A DNA stretch of 34,644 nucleotides from Acidiferrobacteraceae bacterium (GTDB lineage Bacteria; Pseudomonadota; Gammaproteobacteria; Acidiferrobacterales; Acidiferrobacteraceae), in NCBI GenBank assembly GCA_027343725.1, contig DAHWKH010000057.1, positions 1 to 34,644 on the forward strand. Direction: 5' to 3'. Numbering within the stretch: position 1 is the stretch's first letter; each line of letters begins with the position of its first letter. Made by a program: the position numbers and the translations under genes. This document shows positions 1-7,855 of this stretch, piece after piece. The notes beneath the pieces are model-generated. The model ran no database searches. It saw only the letters and a list, made by a program, of their open reading frames with translations, and was not told the DNA's origin.

Positions 1-2634
1 GATCTCGGTATTCTTGGTGATCAGCCCGTTGACCGTCCAGGCATGGGTGTCGGAGTCGACCGTGAGGCAATAGGCGTCCTCCGACGGGAGCTCCGTGAGC
101 CCGCTGAAGGTCGCATAACCCCGCTGTGTCGGGTACAAGGCGGCCTCCGGATTCGGCGGCAGCTCCGAGGCGTCGCAGGCCAGCACCTGGGCGGCCTGGT
201 CGTGGCCCTCGCGACTGCTGACGATGAGCCGGTACAGCGCATGCCGCCAGTAGTCCTTCTCGATGGTCTGGATATGGGTCTCGATCCCGAGGTTGGCCCA
301 GACCATCTGCAGATCGCCGATGAAGGCGCGGTCATAGGAGGCGAGCGCCAAGGTCTTGACGGCCCCATGGCCGGCTTGATACAGGCCGCGCAGGTAGGCG
401 CAGACGGTCGCCTTGTCGCCCCGCCAGACCATGTCGGGGACCGGCAGATGGACGTGGTCGCGTTCATCGCTGTGATCCGCCGGCCAGGCCGGGTCCGCGG
501 CCGTCGCGCGCGCCTTGCCCACGTAGGCGAAATGCTCGGTCTCGACGTCCATCACCACGCGGTGGCGCCCGTAGATGCCGCTTGCGGTCATGAGTCCCAT
601 GACGAACGCGATCTCGGGGTTGTGGACCGGCCCGAAGAGTCCCTCGCGCTGCTGGATCAGGAGGTGGTCCCCGATCTGCAGGTGTTGGGCCTCGACCCAG
701 CCGCGGTCCTTGACCCACACCTTGTGGTCCGGCGTGACCTTGTGCCGGTATCCCTCGACCGTGTCGATGCGCACGATGGGGGCGTTGGGGCGCGGCAAGA
801 GCATCTCCGAGGCGTCGTAGACGCCGTCCAGCCCGAGTACGCGGTTGGCGCCGCCGAGCGCATAGAGCTCGCCGACGGTCAAAAGGCCGCGGTCGCTCAC
901 GACGCGCTGATCGGCGGTCATGCAGCAGAGATTCGAGCTGTGCACCACCCCCATGTGGCGTTGCGGGCTGCGCAGATTGCAGGGGTCCTTGAAGGTGAGC
1001 CAGGGGTGTCCGGTCTCGAACAGCATGGACAGCATCTTGCGCCACAGGTCGAGCGCGCGGACCTTCTTGAAAAGCGTCAATTCACCGCGCGCCACGCGCG
1101 CCTCGTGGCGCTCGTAGGCGGCGCGGAAGTCCTGGCCGTAGACATCGTGCAGGTCGGCGGTATCCGACGGCGAGAACAGGGTCCACTCGGCATCGGCGCG
1201 CACCCGCTCCATGAAGAGGTCGGGCACCCAGTTGGCGGTGTTCATGTCGTGCGTGCGGCGCCGGTCGTCGCCCGTGTTCTTGCGCAGCTCCAGGAACTCC
1301 TCGATATCGAGGTGCCAGGTCTCGAGATAGGCGCACACGGCGCCCTTGCGCCGCCCGCCCTGGTTGACCGCCACCGCGGTGTCGCTCGCCACCTTGAGGA
1401 AGGGGATGACGCCCTGGGATTTGCCGTTGGTGCCTTTGATGCGCGCACCGAGCGCGCGCACCCGCGACCAGTCGTTGCCGAGTCCCCCGGCGTATTTGGA
1501 GAGCAGGGCGTTGTCCTTGATCGCGCTGTAGATCCCGTCGAGGTCGTCCGAGACCGTCGTCAGGTAGCACGAGGAGAGTTGCGAGCGCAGGGTGCCGGCA
1601 TTGAAGAGTGTGGGCGTCGAGGATACGAAATCGAACCGCGACAGGATCTCGTAGAACTCGATGGCGCGCGCCTCGCGGTCGATCTCGTTCAGCGCAAGGC
1701 CCATGGCGACGCGCATCCAAAAGGCCTGAGGGAGTTCGATGCGGCGCTCGTCGCGATGCAGAAAGTAGCGGTCATACAGGGTCTGCAGCCCGAGATAGGT
1801 CAACTGGAGGTCGCGGTCCGCATCGAGCGCCTGGCCAAGACGCGCGCAATCGAAGTCGGCGAGCCGCGGATCGAGCAGTTCCGCCTCGATGCCTTCGCGG
1901 ATGAAGCGCGCGAAATAGTCTGGATACGCGGCGCGCATCTCGGCATGGGTCAAGGCCTCGCCCAGCACCTCGCGCCTCAAGGCGTCGAGCAAGAGGCGCG
2001 CGCTCACATAGGTATAGTCGGGCTCGGTCTCGACCAAGGCGCGGGCGCTCAAGATCGCCGATTGCATCACGTCGCGCTCGTCGACGCCGTCGAAGAGGTT
2101 GCGCACGAGGGCCTGGAACACGGCGTCGGCGGAGACATCGCGCAGGCCCTCGCAGGCCTCGTCCACGAAGGCGCGCAGGCGCGCGTGATCGAGCGGCACC
2201 AGGCGCCCGTCGGCGAGGCGGACGTGGATATCGGGGACGGACGGGCTCGGCGCCGCCGGGTCTTGGGCGCGTGCCTGCGCGCGCTGTTCGCGATACAGGA
2301 CGTACCGGCGCGCGACCTCGTGATGGCCGTTGCGCATCAACGCAAGCTCGACCTGATCCTGGATATCCTCGATGTGCACGGTGCCACCGCCCGGCAGGCG
2401 GCGCGTGAGGGCCGTCACGACCTGGGCGGTGAGCCCGGCGACGATCTCCCGCACGCGGCCGGAGGCGGCCCCGGACGTGCCCTCGGCGGCGAGGAAGGCC
2501 TTGGTGATCGCGATCGCGATCTTGCTGTCGTCGAAATGGGTGGCGTGACCGTTGCGGCGGATGACCCGAAGGCCGTTGTGCGCGCCGCTTGCGGGGTCGT
2601 GGGAAGCCTGGGAGGAGGGTTGCGCGTTTTCCAT
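1..2634 (-). CDS. nrdA: Ribonucleoside-diphosphate reductase, class I alpha (large) subunit, intein-containing; truncated at left window edge
   Basis: Manual minus-strand translation from ATG at 2634: MENAQPSSQASHDPASGAHNGLRVIRRNGHATHFDDSKIAIAITKAF (ATP-cone), then SSTPTLFNAGTLRSQLSSCYLTT, GGLGNDWSRVR, NLRSPQRHMGVVHSSNLC. The frame stays open to base 1. It is missing from the ORF track because it has no stop inside the window. Confidence 0.95.
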   Translation of the reverse strand, partial: MENAQPSSQASHDPASGAHNGLRVIRRNGHATHFDDSKIAIAITKAFLAAEGTSGAASGRVREIVAGLTAQVVTALTRRLPGGGTVHIEDIQDQVELALMRNGHHEVARRYVLYREQRAQARAQDPAAPSPSVPDIHVRLADGRLVPLDHARLRAFVDEACEGLRDVSADAVFQALVRNLFDGVDERDVMQSAILSARALVETEPDYTYVSARLLLDALRREVLGEALTHAEMRAAYPDYFARFIREGIEAELLDPRLADFDCARLGQALDADRDLQLTYLGLQTLYDRYFLHRDERRIELPQAFWMRVAMGLALNEIDREARAIEFYEILSRFDFVSSTPTLFNAGTLRSQLSSCYLTTVSDDLDGIYSAIKDNALLSKYAGGLGNDWSRVRALGARIKGTNGKSQGVIPFLKVASDTAVAVNQGGRRKGAVCAYLETWHLDIEEFLELRKNTGDDRRRTHDMNTANWVPDLFMERVRADAEWTLFSPSDTADLHDVYGQDFRAAYERHEARVARGELTLFKKVRALDLWRKMLSMLFETGHPWLTFKDPCNLRSPQRHMGVVHSSNLCCMTADQRVVSDRGLLTVGELYALGGANRVLGLDGVYDASEMLLPRPNAPIVRIDTVEGYRHKVTPDHKVWVKDRGWVEAQHLQIGDHLLIQQREGLFGPVHNPEIAFVMGLMTASGIYGRHRVVMDVETEHFAYVGKARATAADPAWPADHSDERDHVHLPVPDMVWRGDKATVCAYLRGLYQAGHGAVKTLALASYDRAFIGDLQMVWANLGIETHIQTIEKDYWRHALYRLIVSSREGHDQAAQVLACDASELPPNPEAALYPTQRGYATFSGLTELPSEDAYCLTVDSDTHAWTVNGLITKNTEI
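10..924 (-). mobile_element. Intein (305 aa) in NrdA, with degenerate LAGLIDADG-like core
   Basis: Extein ...VHSSNLC, then CMTADQRVVSDRGLLTVGEL (block A-like), EGYRHKVTPDHKVWV (block B-like), AFVMGLMTASGIYGRHRVVMDVE and VCAYLRGLYQAGHGAV (degenerate LAGLIDADG-like), DAYCLTVDSDTHAWTVNGLITKN (blocks F/G), then extein TEI. Removing 305 codons restores SSNLC-TEI in frame. Confidence 0.93.
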
Positions 2635-2662
2635 GCTGTCAGGTCTCCGGCTTACTGCTTCA

Positions 2663-2692
2663 GGGGTTTCAGTCTACCCAAGCGACCGGGGG
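2663..2692 (-). promoter_or_regulatory. Candidate sigma70-like promoter for nrdA (TTGCGA - 18 bp - TAGACT on the minus strand; coordinates approximate)
   Basis: Minus-strand reading TTGCGAACCCCCCGGTCGCTTGGGTAGACTGAAAC upstream of the nrdA ATG. Confidence 0.35.
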
Positions 2693-2717
2693 GTTCGCAA
2701 GGAGAAAAAATCAATAT

Positions 2718-2747
2718 GTTGGGTATTAGACAACACTAATACCCAAC
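2718..2747. promoter_or_regulatory. Perfect 12-bp inverted repeat GTTGGGTATTAG-acaaca-CTAATACCCAAC between speE and nrdA (operator or speE terminator)
   Basis: Read directly; left arm 2718-2729, right arm 2736-2747. On the minus strand it is followed by ATATTGATTTTTT. AT-rich relative to its surroundings. Confidence 0.6.
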
Positions 2748-2790
2748 AACTGGAGGTCGGAAAAATCCTGGCTAGGGCCCGCCGCGGGCC

Positions 2791-3642
2791 TTACAAGAGG
2801 GCCTTGAAGAGGAATTCCGGGGCCGCGAAGGCCGCGCGATGGATGCCGTCGTTATAATACCGGGTCGCGAATGGGCGGTCTCGGCAGTCCTCTTCCCGAA
2901 AGCCCGCAAGGGTCGCGTCCTTGCGCGCGAGCGTCGCGCTCCACCAGCCCGAGGGGTAGGTGCACTGCGGAAAAGACAGGGTCGCGACATCCAGGAAGTC
3001 GGCTGCGCGCAGATGGGTGTGCATCGCCTGAATGAGGTCGACGTGAAACAACGGCGACTCGCTCTGGCCGACGATCAGTCCCTCGGGCTTCAGGGCCCGG
3101 TGACAATCGGCGTAGAAGGCCGGCCCGAAGAGCCCGGCCGCGGGCCCCACCGGGTCGGTCGAGTCGACGATGATCACGTCGTACGAGGCGGGCGCGACCT
3201 CCTTCACCCACCGGATCCCGTCCTGGAAGTGGAGGTGCGCGCGCGCATCCGTGTTGGCCGCGCACAGTTCGGGAAAGAACTGCTCGGAGACGCGCGTGAC
3301 GCGCTCATCGAGCTCGACCTGATCGACGTGCTCGACCTCGTCGTGCTTCAGGACCTCGCGCAGCGTCCCGCAGTCACCGCCCCCGATGATCAGCAGGCGC
3401 CGCGGGCGATCGTGCGTGTAGAGGGCCGGGTGGGACATCATCTCGTGGTACACGAAGTTGTCGCGATCGGTGACCATCACGAGCCCGTCGAGGGTCATGA
3501 GCCGGCCGAAGGTGGCGGTCTCGAAGATCTCGATGCGCTGATAGGGCGATTGCTCGTCGTGGAGCTTGCGCGCGAGCTTCAGGGAGATTGCCGACCCCTG
3601 GCCCGCCCATTCCTCGGTGTACCAGTCGCCGCCCGGCGGCAT
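2791..3642 (-). CDS. speE: Spermidine synthase / aminopropyltransferase
   Basis: [12 protein letters not shown]...LLIIGGGDCGTLREVLKHDEVEHVDQVELDERV...DVIIVDSTDPVGPAAGLF. ATG at 3642 overlaps the upstream stop as TAATG. Confidence 0.92.
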   Translation of the reverse strand: MPPGGDWYTEEWAGQGSAISLKLARKLHDEQSPYQRIEIFETATFGRLMTLDGLVMVTDRDNFVYHEMMSHPALYTHDRPRRLLIIGGGDCGTLREVLKHDEVEHVDQVELDERVTRVSEQFFPELCAANTDARAHLHFQDGIRWVKEVAPASYDVIIVDSTDPVGPAAGLFGPAFYADCHRALKPEGLIVGQSESPLFHVDLIQAMHTHLRAADFLDVATLSFPQCTYPSGWWSATLARKDATLAGFREEDCRDRPFATRYYNDGIHRAAFAAPEFLFKALL

Positions 3643-4118
3643 TACCGATCCCATAGGACCACAGCCGCGAACGCGCAACCGATCTTCGCCACCCGGTGGT
3701 CGATCGCCGCCGCCTGCAGGGCGCGCACCTCCCACCCGCGTTTGCGCATGCCTTCCTCGGCCATGCGCCGCACCACCGACTCCGCGTCCTCGCGATGGCC
3801 GTGCGCGTGATACTCCATGATCAACCCCGGCCGACTCGGGTCCGCGGGCCAGGCCGCCGCCACCGCCGCGCAGATCATGGACCCGGGAATGTCCGATTCC
3901 ATGGAGGCGTAGGCCACGGGGACGAGCGCCCCCGGAGGCAGCAGGAGTTCGCTCACCGGCACCTCGCGCGTTCCTGGTGGGACGATGGACGACATCTTGA
4001 CGAGGTTCGTGTTCCCGATGCCGGCGGCGAGCAAGGCGCCGTCAAAGGCGTTCAACGGCGTATAGCCTTCGCTCGCCCCGGTCACGAAGGTGTGTGACGT
4101 CGGAGTCTTGATGATCAT
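3642..4118 (-). CDS. pdaD: Pyruvoyl-dependent arginine decarboxylase
   Basis: [31 protein letters not shown] (Ser-Ser self-cleavage motif), [38 protein letters not shown]. Confidence 0.88.
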   Translation of the reverse strand: MIIKTPTSHTFVTGASEGYTPLNAFDGALLAAGIGNTNLVKMSSIVPPGTREVPVSELLLPPGALVPVAYASMESDIPGSMICAAVAAAWPADPSRPGLIMEYHAHGHREDAESVVRRMAEEGMRKRGWEVRALQAAAIDHRVAKIGCAFAAVVLWDR

Positions 4119-4131
4119 GGTGTCCCTGGAG

Positions 4132-4542
4132 TCAGCCGGTCTTGCCGGCCACGAGTTTGATAGCGGGTCGCTTCTCGTCTTCGGTGGTCATCATGTCGAT
4201 CTGGCCGCGATGCACCTCCATCGTCGACACATGCCCGGCCGCGAGCGCGGTGCGCAGGTGATGGAACCCGACCTCCGCCGACACGGAGTCGCCGCACGTA
4301 AAGAGGTCGACCGCCGCATAGCCGTACTCGGGCCAGGTGTGGATGGCGAGGTGGCTCTCGGCGATGATGACCGCACCCGATACGCCGTGCGGGGAGAAGT
4401 GGTGAAACGTCTCGGTGACAATGGTGGCGCCGGACTTCTCGGCGGCCTCCAGCATGTGGTTCCGAATGTACGCGACGTCGTTCAACAGCGCTTTGTCGCA
4501 CGCATAAAACTCGGCCACAATCTGATGTCCCAGTGAGCGCAT
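4132..4542 (-). CDS. speH: S-adenosylmethionine decarboxylase proenzyme, prokaryotic class 1B
   Basis: [24 protein letters not shown] (Ser self-cleavage site). Start moved from 4557 (TTG) to ATG 4542, which is preceded by GGAGG. Confidence 0.92.
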   Translation of the reverse strand: MRSLGHQIVAEFYACDKALLNDVAYIRNHMLEAAEKSGATIVTETFHHFSPHGVSGAVIIAESHLAIHTWPEYGYAAVDLFTCGDSVSAEVGFHHLRTALAAGHVSTMEVHRGQIDMMTTEDEKRPAIKLVAGKTG

Positions 4543-4753
4543 GGGCAAGCCCTCCAATTCTGTTACCGAGGAACTCCGCGACCTTCGTCGCCGGCAGTCC
4601 CGTTGAAGTAGCTCCCGTGCACACCCGGTCAGCGTGTGATCTGAGAACGATGGGATCGCTCACAGAGAATGGCGGCCGCCTTCGGTGCCGTGGAATCGGG
4701 CGAATCATAGGCATGTTTGCCCGGCATTGCAATTTGATTTTGCGCCCCGCGGG

Positions 4754-4792
4754 AAAAACTTTGCGCACCGTCGGCGACCGGGGGTCCGGTGC
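4754..4792 (-). terminator. Possible rho-independent terminator for the SPOR-domain gene
   Basis: Minus strand GCACCG...CGGTGC stem enclosing GACC/GGTC, then GCAAAGTTTTT. Confidence 0.35.
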
Positions 4793-4817
4793 CCCCGCCG
4801 GCGGTTCGCCCGAGCGC

Positions 4818-5423
4818 CTAACGGACGTGCAACACCAGGGGCTTCAGTCCCAAGCGATCGACGAGACGGCGATCCTTGGCCGCGGTTTTTTGGCCGAGCG
4901 GTCCGATCCGGACGCGGTAGAACCGCCGCCCGGAGACGCGCGCCTTTTCGATAAAAGCCACCAAACCCCGCCGCTTCAAGCGCGCCCGCAGACGCTCGGC
5001 GTCACCGCGGGTCGGGAACGATGCCACCTGGAGCAGCTCGCGGCCGCGCGGTGCGCGGTGCGCGGGCACGAAGACCTCCGCGCGGACGGGATGAGATCGC
5101 GCGTGCGGGAAGACGCGGCGCGCGCCCTTGCGGCTCTTCGCGGCCTTTTGGTGATGAATCCGAGGCAGGAGCGTGTAGAAGTCGAACTGCGTCGCGGCCG
5201 GCAATCCCGGCGCCGGGCCCTTCGGGGGATGCGGGGGCGGCGGTGCCGCCACCTTGGGCGCGTTCGGTTTCCCTTTCGGCGCCGAGGGCGCGGGGGCTGC
5301 GCGGACCCGGGGGCTTGGGGCCGCGAAGTGGTACAAGACCGCGCCGAGCACCAATCCCGCCACCAGGGCGATGGCGACCGCTGCCCCGCGCGGCGCCCCG
5401 TTGCCCGGTCGCCTGCGCGCCAT
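4818..5423 (-). CDS. SPOR-domain (FtsN-like) cell-division-associated protein
   Basis: MARRRPGNGAPRGAAVAIALVAGLVLGAVLYHF (TM), Pro/Ala-rich linker, C-terminal LLQVASFPTRGDAERLRARLKRRGLVAFIEKARVSGRRFYRVRIGPL. ATG 5423 overlaps the argS stop as TAATG. Confidence 0.85.
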   Translation of the reverse strand: MARRRPGNGAPRGAAVAIALVAGLVLGAVLYHFAAPSPRVRAAPAPSAPKGKPNAPKVAAPPPPHPPKGPAPGLPAATQFDFYTLLPRIHHQKAAKSRKGARRVFPHARSHPVRAEVFVPAHRAPRGRELLQVASFPTRGDAERLRARLKRRGLVAFIEKARVSGRRFYRVRIGPLGQKTAAKDRRLVDRLGLKPLVLHVR

Positions 5424-7156
5424 TACATGGCCTCGGGCGCGCGCACGCCCAGGATGCGCAGGCCGTTTGCGAGCACGTGGCGCACCGCCATGATGAGCGC
5501 AAGGCGCGCCTGGCGCAGGGCGTCCTGGGCCGTGAGGATGGGGTGGGCGTTGTAAGCGGCGTGCAGCGCGCCTGCGAGCTCGCGCAGGAAGTAGGCGATC
5601 TGGTGCGGCTCGCGCGCGTCCGCCGCGGTCTCGATCACTTCCGGAAAGCGCGCGATGAGGCGCAGGAGGGCGTGTTCCTCGGGGGCCTCCAAAAGGCGGA
5701 AATCCGCGCAGGCGAGCTCCGGCATCACCATTCCGCGCTCCGCCAGCTGGCGAAACACGCTCATGATCCGCGCGTGCGCGTACTGCACGTAATACACCGG
5801 GTTGTCGTTCGACTGCGATTTGGCGAGATCGAGGTCGAAGTCCATGTGTTGATCGCTCTTGCGCAGAACGTAGAAGAAGCGCGCGGCGTCGTTCCCGACC
5901 TCCTCGCGCAGTGCCCGTAGTGTGACGAAATCCCCGCTGCGTGTCGACATCTGCGCGCGCTCCTGGCCGCGATACAGGATCGCGAACTGGACCAGCAGGA
6001 CCTCGAGGCGCTCGGGGTCGCAGCCGAGGGCCGAAAGCGCCCCGCGCACCCGCGGCACATAGCCGTGGTGATCCGCGCCCCAGATGTCGATCAGCACGTC
6101 GAAGCCGCGCTCGGTCTTTTCCAGGTGGTAGGCGATGTCGGACGCGAAATAGGTCGGGGCCCCGTTCTCGCGCACCACGACGCGATCCTTCTCGTCCCCG
6201 TAGCGGCTGGCGCGAAACCATTGCGCGCCGTCTTGTTCGTAGAGGTCCCCGTGCTCGCGCAGGCGCGTGAGCGCGCGCTCGATCGCCCCGTTGTCCATGA
6301 GCGAGCGTTCCGAGTACCAGCGGTCGTAATGGACTCCGAACGCCGCCAGGTCGGCGTCGATGTCGGCGCGCATGGCGCGCAGGCCGAAGCCGTGGAGCGT
6401 CTCGTAGTGGCGGCCGAGGGCGGTTTTCAGGTGCGCGATCCAGACATCCATCAGGGCGTCGGGCGTGAGCGAGGGGTCCTCGATCAGGATCTCGTCCGGG
6501 GCCCGTTCGAGGCTCGCGCCCGCCTCGTCGCGCAAGCCGCGCGCGATGTCGCGCACGTAATCGCCGCGGTAGCCGGTCTCGGGGAAGGCCACCGGCACGC
6601 CCGCGATCTCCAGATAGCGCAGCCACACGCTCAAGGCCAGGATATCCATCTGGCGGCCGGCGTCGTTCACGTAGTATTCGCGTTGCACCGCATAACCCGC
6701 GTATTCGAGAAGGCGCGCGAGCGAATCCCCGTAGGCGGCGCCGCGCCCGTGGCCCACGTGCAAGGGGCCGTTCGGATTGGCCGAGACGAATTCCACGAGC
6801 ACGCGTTGAGCGCGCGCCGGCAAGCGCCCATAGGCCTCACCCGCCGCCAGGATCTCCGGCAGCAGCGCGTAGGTCGCTTCGGGCGCGAGGAACACGTTGA
6901 GAAAGCCGGGGCCCGCGACCTCGAGGCGCGCGATGAGCGGCGAGGAGGGGACGCGGGCCTTCATCTCCAGGGCGAGCGCGCGCGGATTCGTGCCCGCGGC
7001 CTTGGCGGCCAGCAGCGGGAAGTTGGTCGCGAAATCCCCGTAGCGCTCCTCACGCGGGCGCGAGAGCGTGAGAGCGGGCACGTCGACCGGCAGGCGGCCG
7101 CTTGCCACGAGCGCGTCGACGGCTTCCTTCAAGAGGGCGGCAATTCGCGATTTCAC
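5423..7156 (-). CDS. argS: Arginyl-tRNA synthetase
   Basis: VLVEFVSANPNGPLHVGHGRGAAYGDSLARLLEYAGY; GADHHGYVPRV; C-terminal anticodon-binding region. GTG start. Confidence 0.96.
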   Translation of the reverse strand: MKSRIAALLKEAVDALVASGRLPVDVPALTLSRPREERYGDFATNFPLLAAKAAGTNPRALALEMKARVPSSPLIARLEVAGPGFLNVFLAPEATYALLPEILAAGEAYGRLPARAQRVLVEFVSANPNGPLHVGHGRGAAYGDSLARLLEYAGYAVQREYYVNDAGRQMDILALSVWLRYLEIAGVPVAFPETGYRGDYVRDIARGLRDEAGASLERAPDEILIEDPSLTPDALMDVWIAHLKTALGRHYETLHGFGLRAMRADIDADLAAFGVHYDRWYSERSLMDNGAIERALTRLREHGDLYEQDGAQWFRASRYGDEKDRVVVRENGAPTYFASDIAYHLEKTERGFDVLIDIWGADHHGYVPRVRGALSALGCDPERLEVLLVQFAILYRGQERAQMSTRSGDFVTLRALREEVGNDAARFFYVLRKSDQHMDFDLDLAKSQSNDNPVYYVQYAHARIMSVFRQLAERGMVMPELACADFRLLEAPEEHALLRLIARFPEVIETAADAREPHQIAYFLRELAGALHAAYNAHPILTAQDALRQARLALIMAVRHVLANGLRILGVRAPEAM

Positions 7157-7222
7157 GACGAGATCTCGGTGATGAGGGCGGCTTATTCTAACAGATGCCG
7201 GGGCCGCGAAATCGCGCGCGGC

Positions 7223-7855
7223 TCACGGGGCGTCGGGCGCGATGAGTGCCGCGAGCTCGCGCCGGGTCGCGCGGTGCATCGGACGGCCGTCGACCGGGGA
7301 CAAGGGGAGTTCGCGCACGGCCTCGCGGCTCAAGACATAGAGCGCGAACGGGGTGTCGCCGGCCACGAACCGGAAGACCGGCACGGAGGCGACGCGGTCG
7401 TCGTTGTACCGCAGGCGCCGGTCCTCGAGGTCGAAGGGGATGCCGTGGCCTGACAGAAACAGGCCGACGTCCTCGGGGGACGACGCCGCGAGATGCAGCT
7501 GCACCTCGGAGAAGCGCGTCGCGGCCCCGCTCAAGACCTCGCCCACGAGTTGCGGCGCGAACTCCTGCAAGAGCGTCATGGCCTCGAGCGCGCTCTCGCG
7601 CAAGGCCCTGAGGGTTTGCGGCCAGTCCTGATGAAACAGCTCGAGGTGTTGTTTCATGGCCGCCTCGATCTCGGCGTTGCCCGGCCAGTTCTTGGTCTCC
7701 GGCAGGCTCAGGCGGTGCGCGGCCTTGCGTTTTGCGCTCTGGTAATCGCGCACCCCCTCGTCGGCCATGATGCGCGCGGCCTCGACGACGATCTTTTGGC
7801 GGTTCACGGCCTCGGATTTCCGGCCGCTGCTCGCGCGCCTGGTGTGACGTCCCAT
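7223..7855 (-). CDS. Hypothetical protein
   Basis: Complete 210-aa ORF (MGRHTRRASSGRKSEAVNRQKIVVEAARIMADEGVRDYQSAKRKAAHRL...) between argS and mrcA on the same strand; family not recognised by eye. Confidence 0.75.
   Translation of the reverse strand: MGRHTRRASSGRKSEAVNRQKIVVEAARIMADEGVRDYQSAKRKAAHRLSLPETKNWPGNAEIEAAMKQHLELFHQDWPQTLRALRESALEAMTLLQEFAPQLVGEVLSGAATRFSEVQLHLAASSPEDVGLFLSGHGIPFDLEDRRLRYNDDRVASVPVFRFVAGDTPFALYVLSREAVRELPLSPVDGRPMHRATRRELAALIAPDAP

Noticed and set aside
43-2739. 898-aa plus-strand ORF
   Set aside because: Exact antisense of nrdA and its intein; composition typical of GC-rich antisense frames, and the minus strand has clear NrdA homology.
5424-6626. N-terminal part of the 602-aa minus-strand ORF
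   Set aside because: Out-of-frame read-through of argS; only the part from ATG 5423 (SPOR protein) is real.
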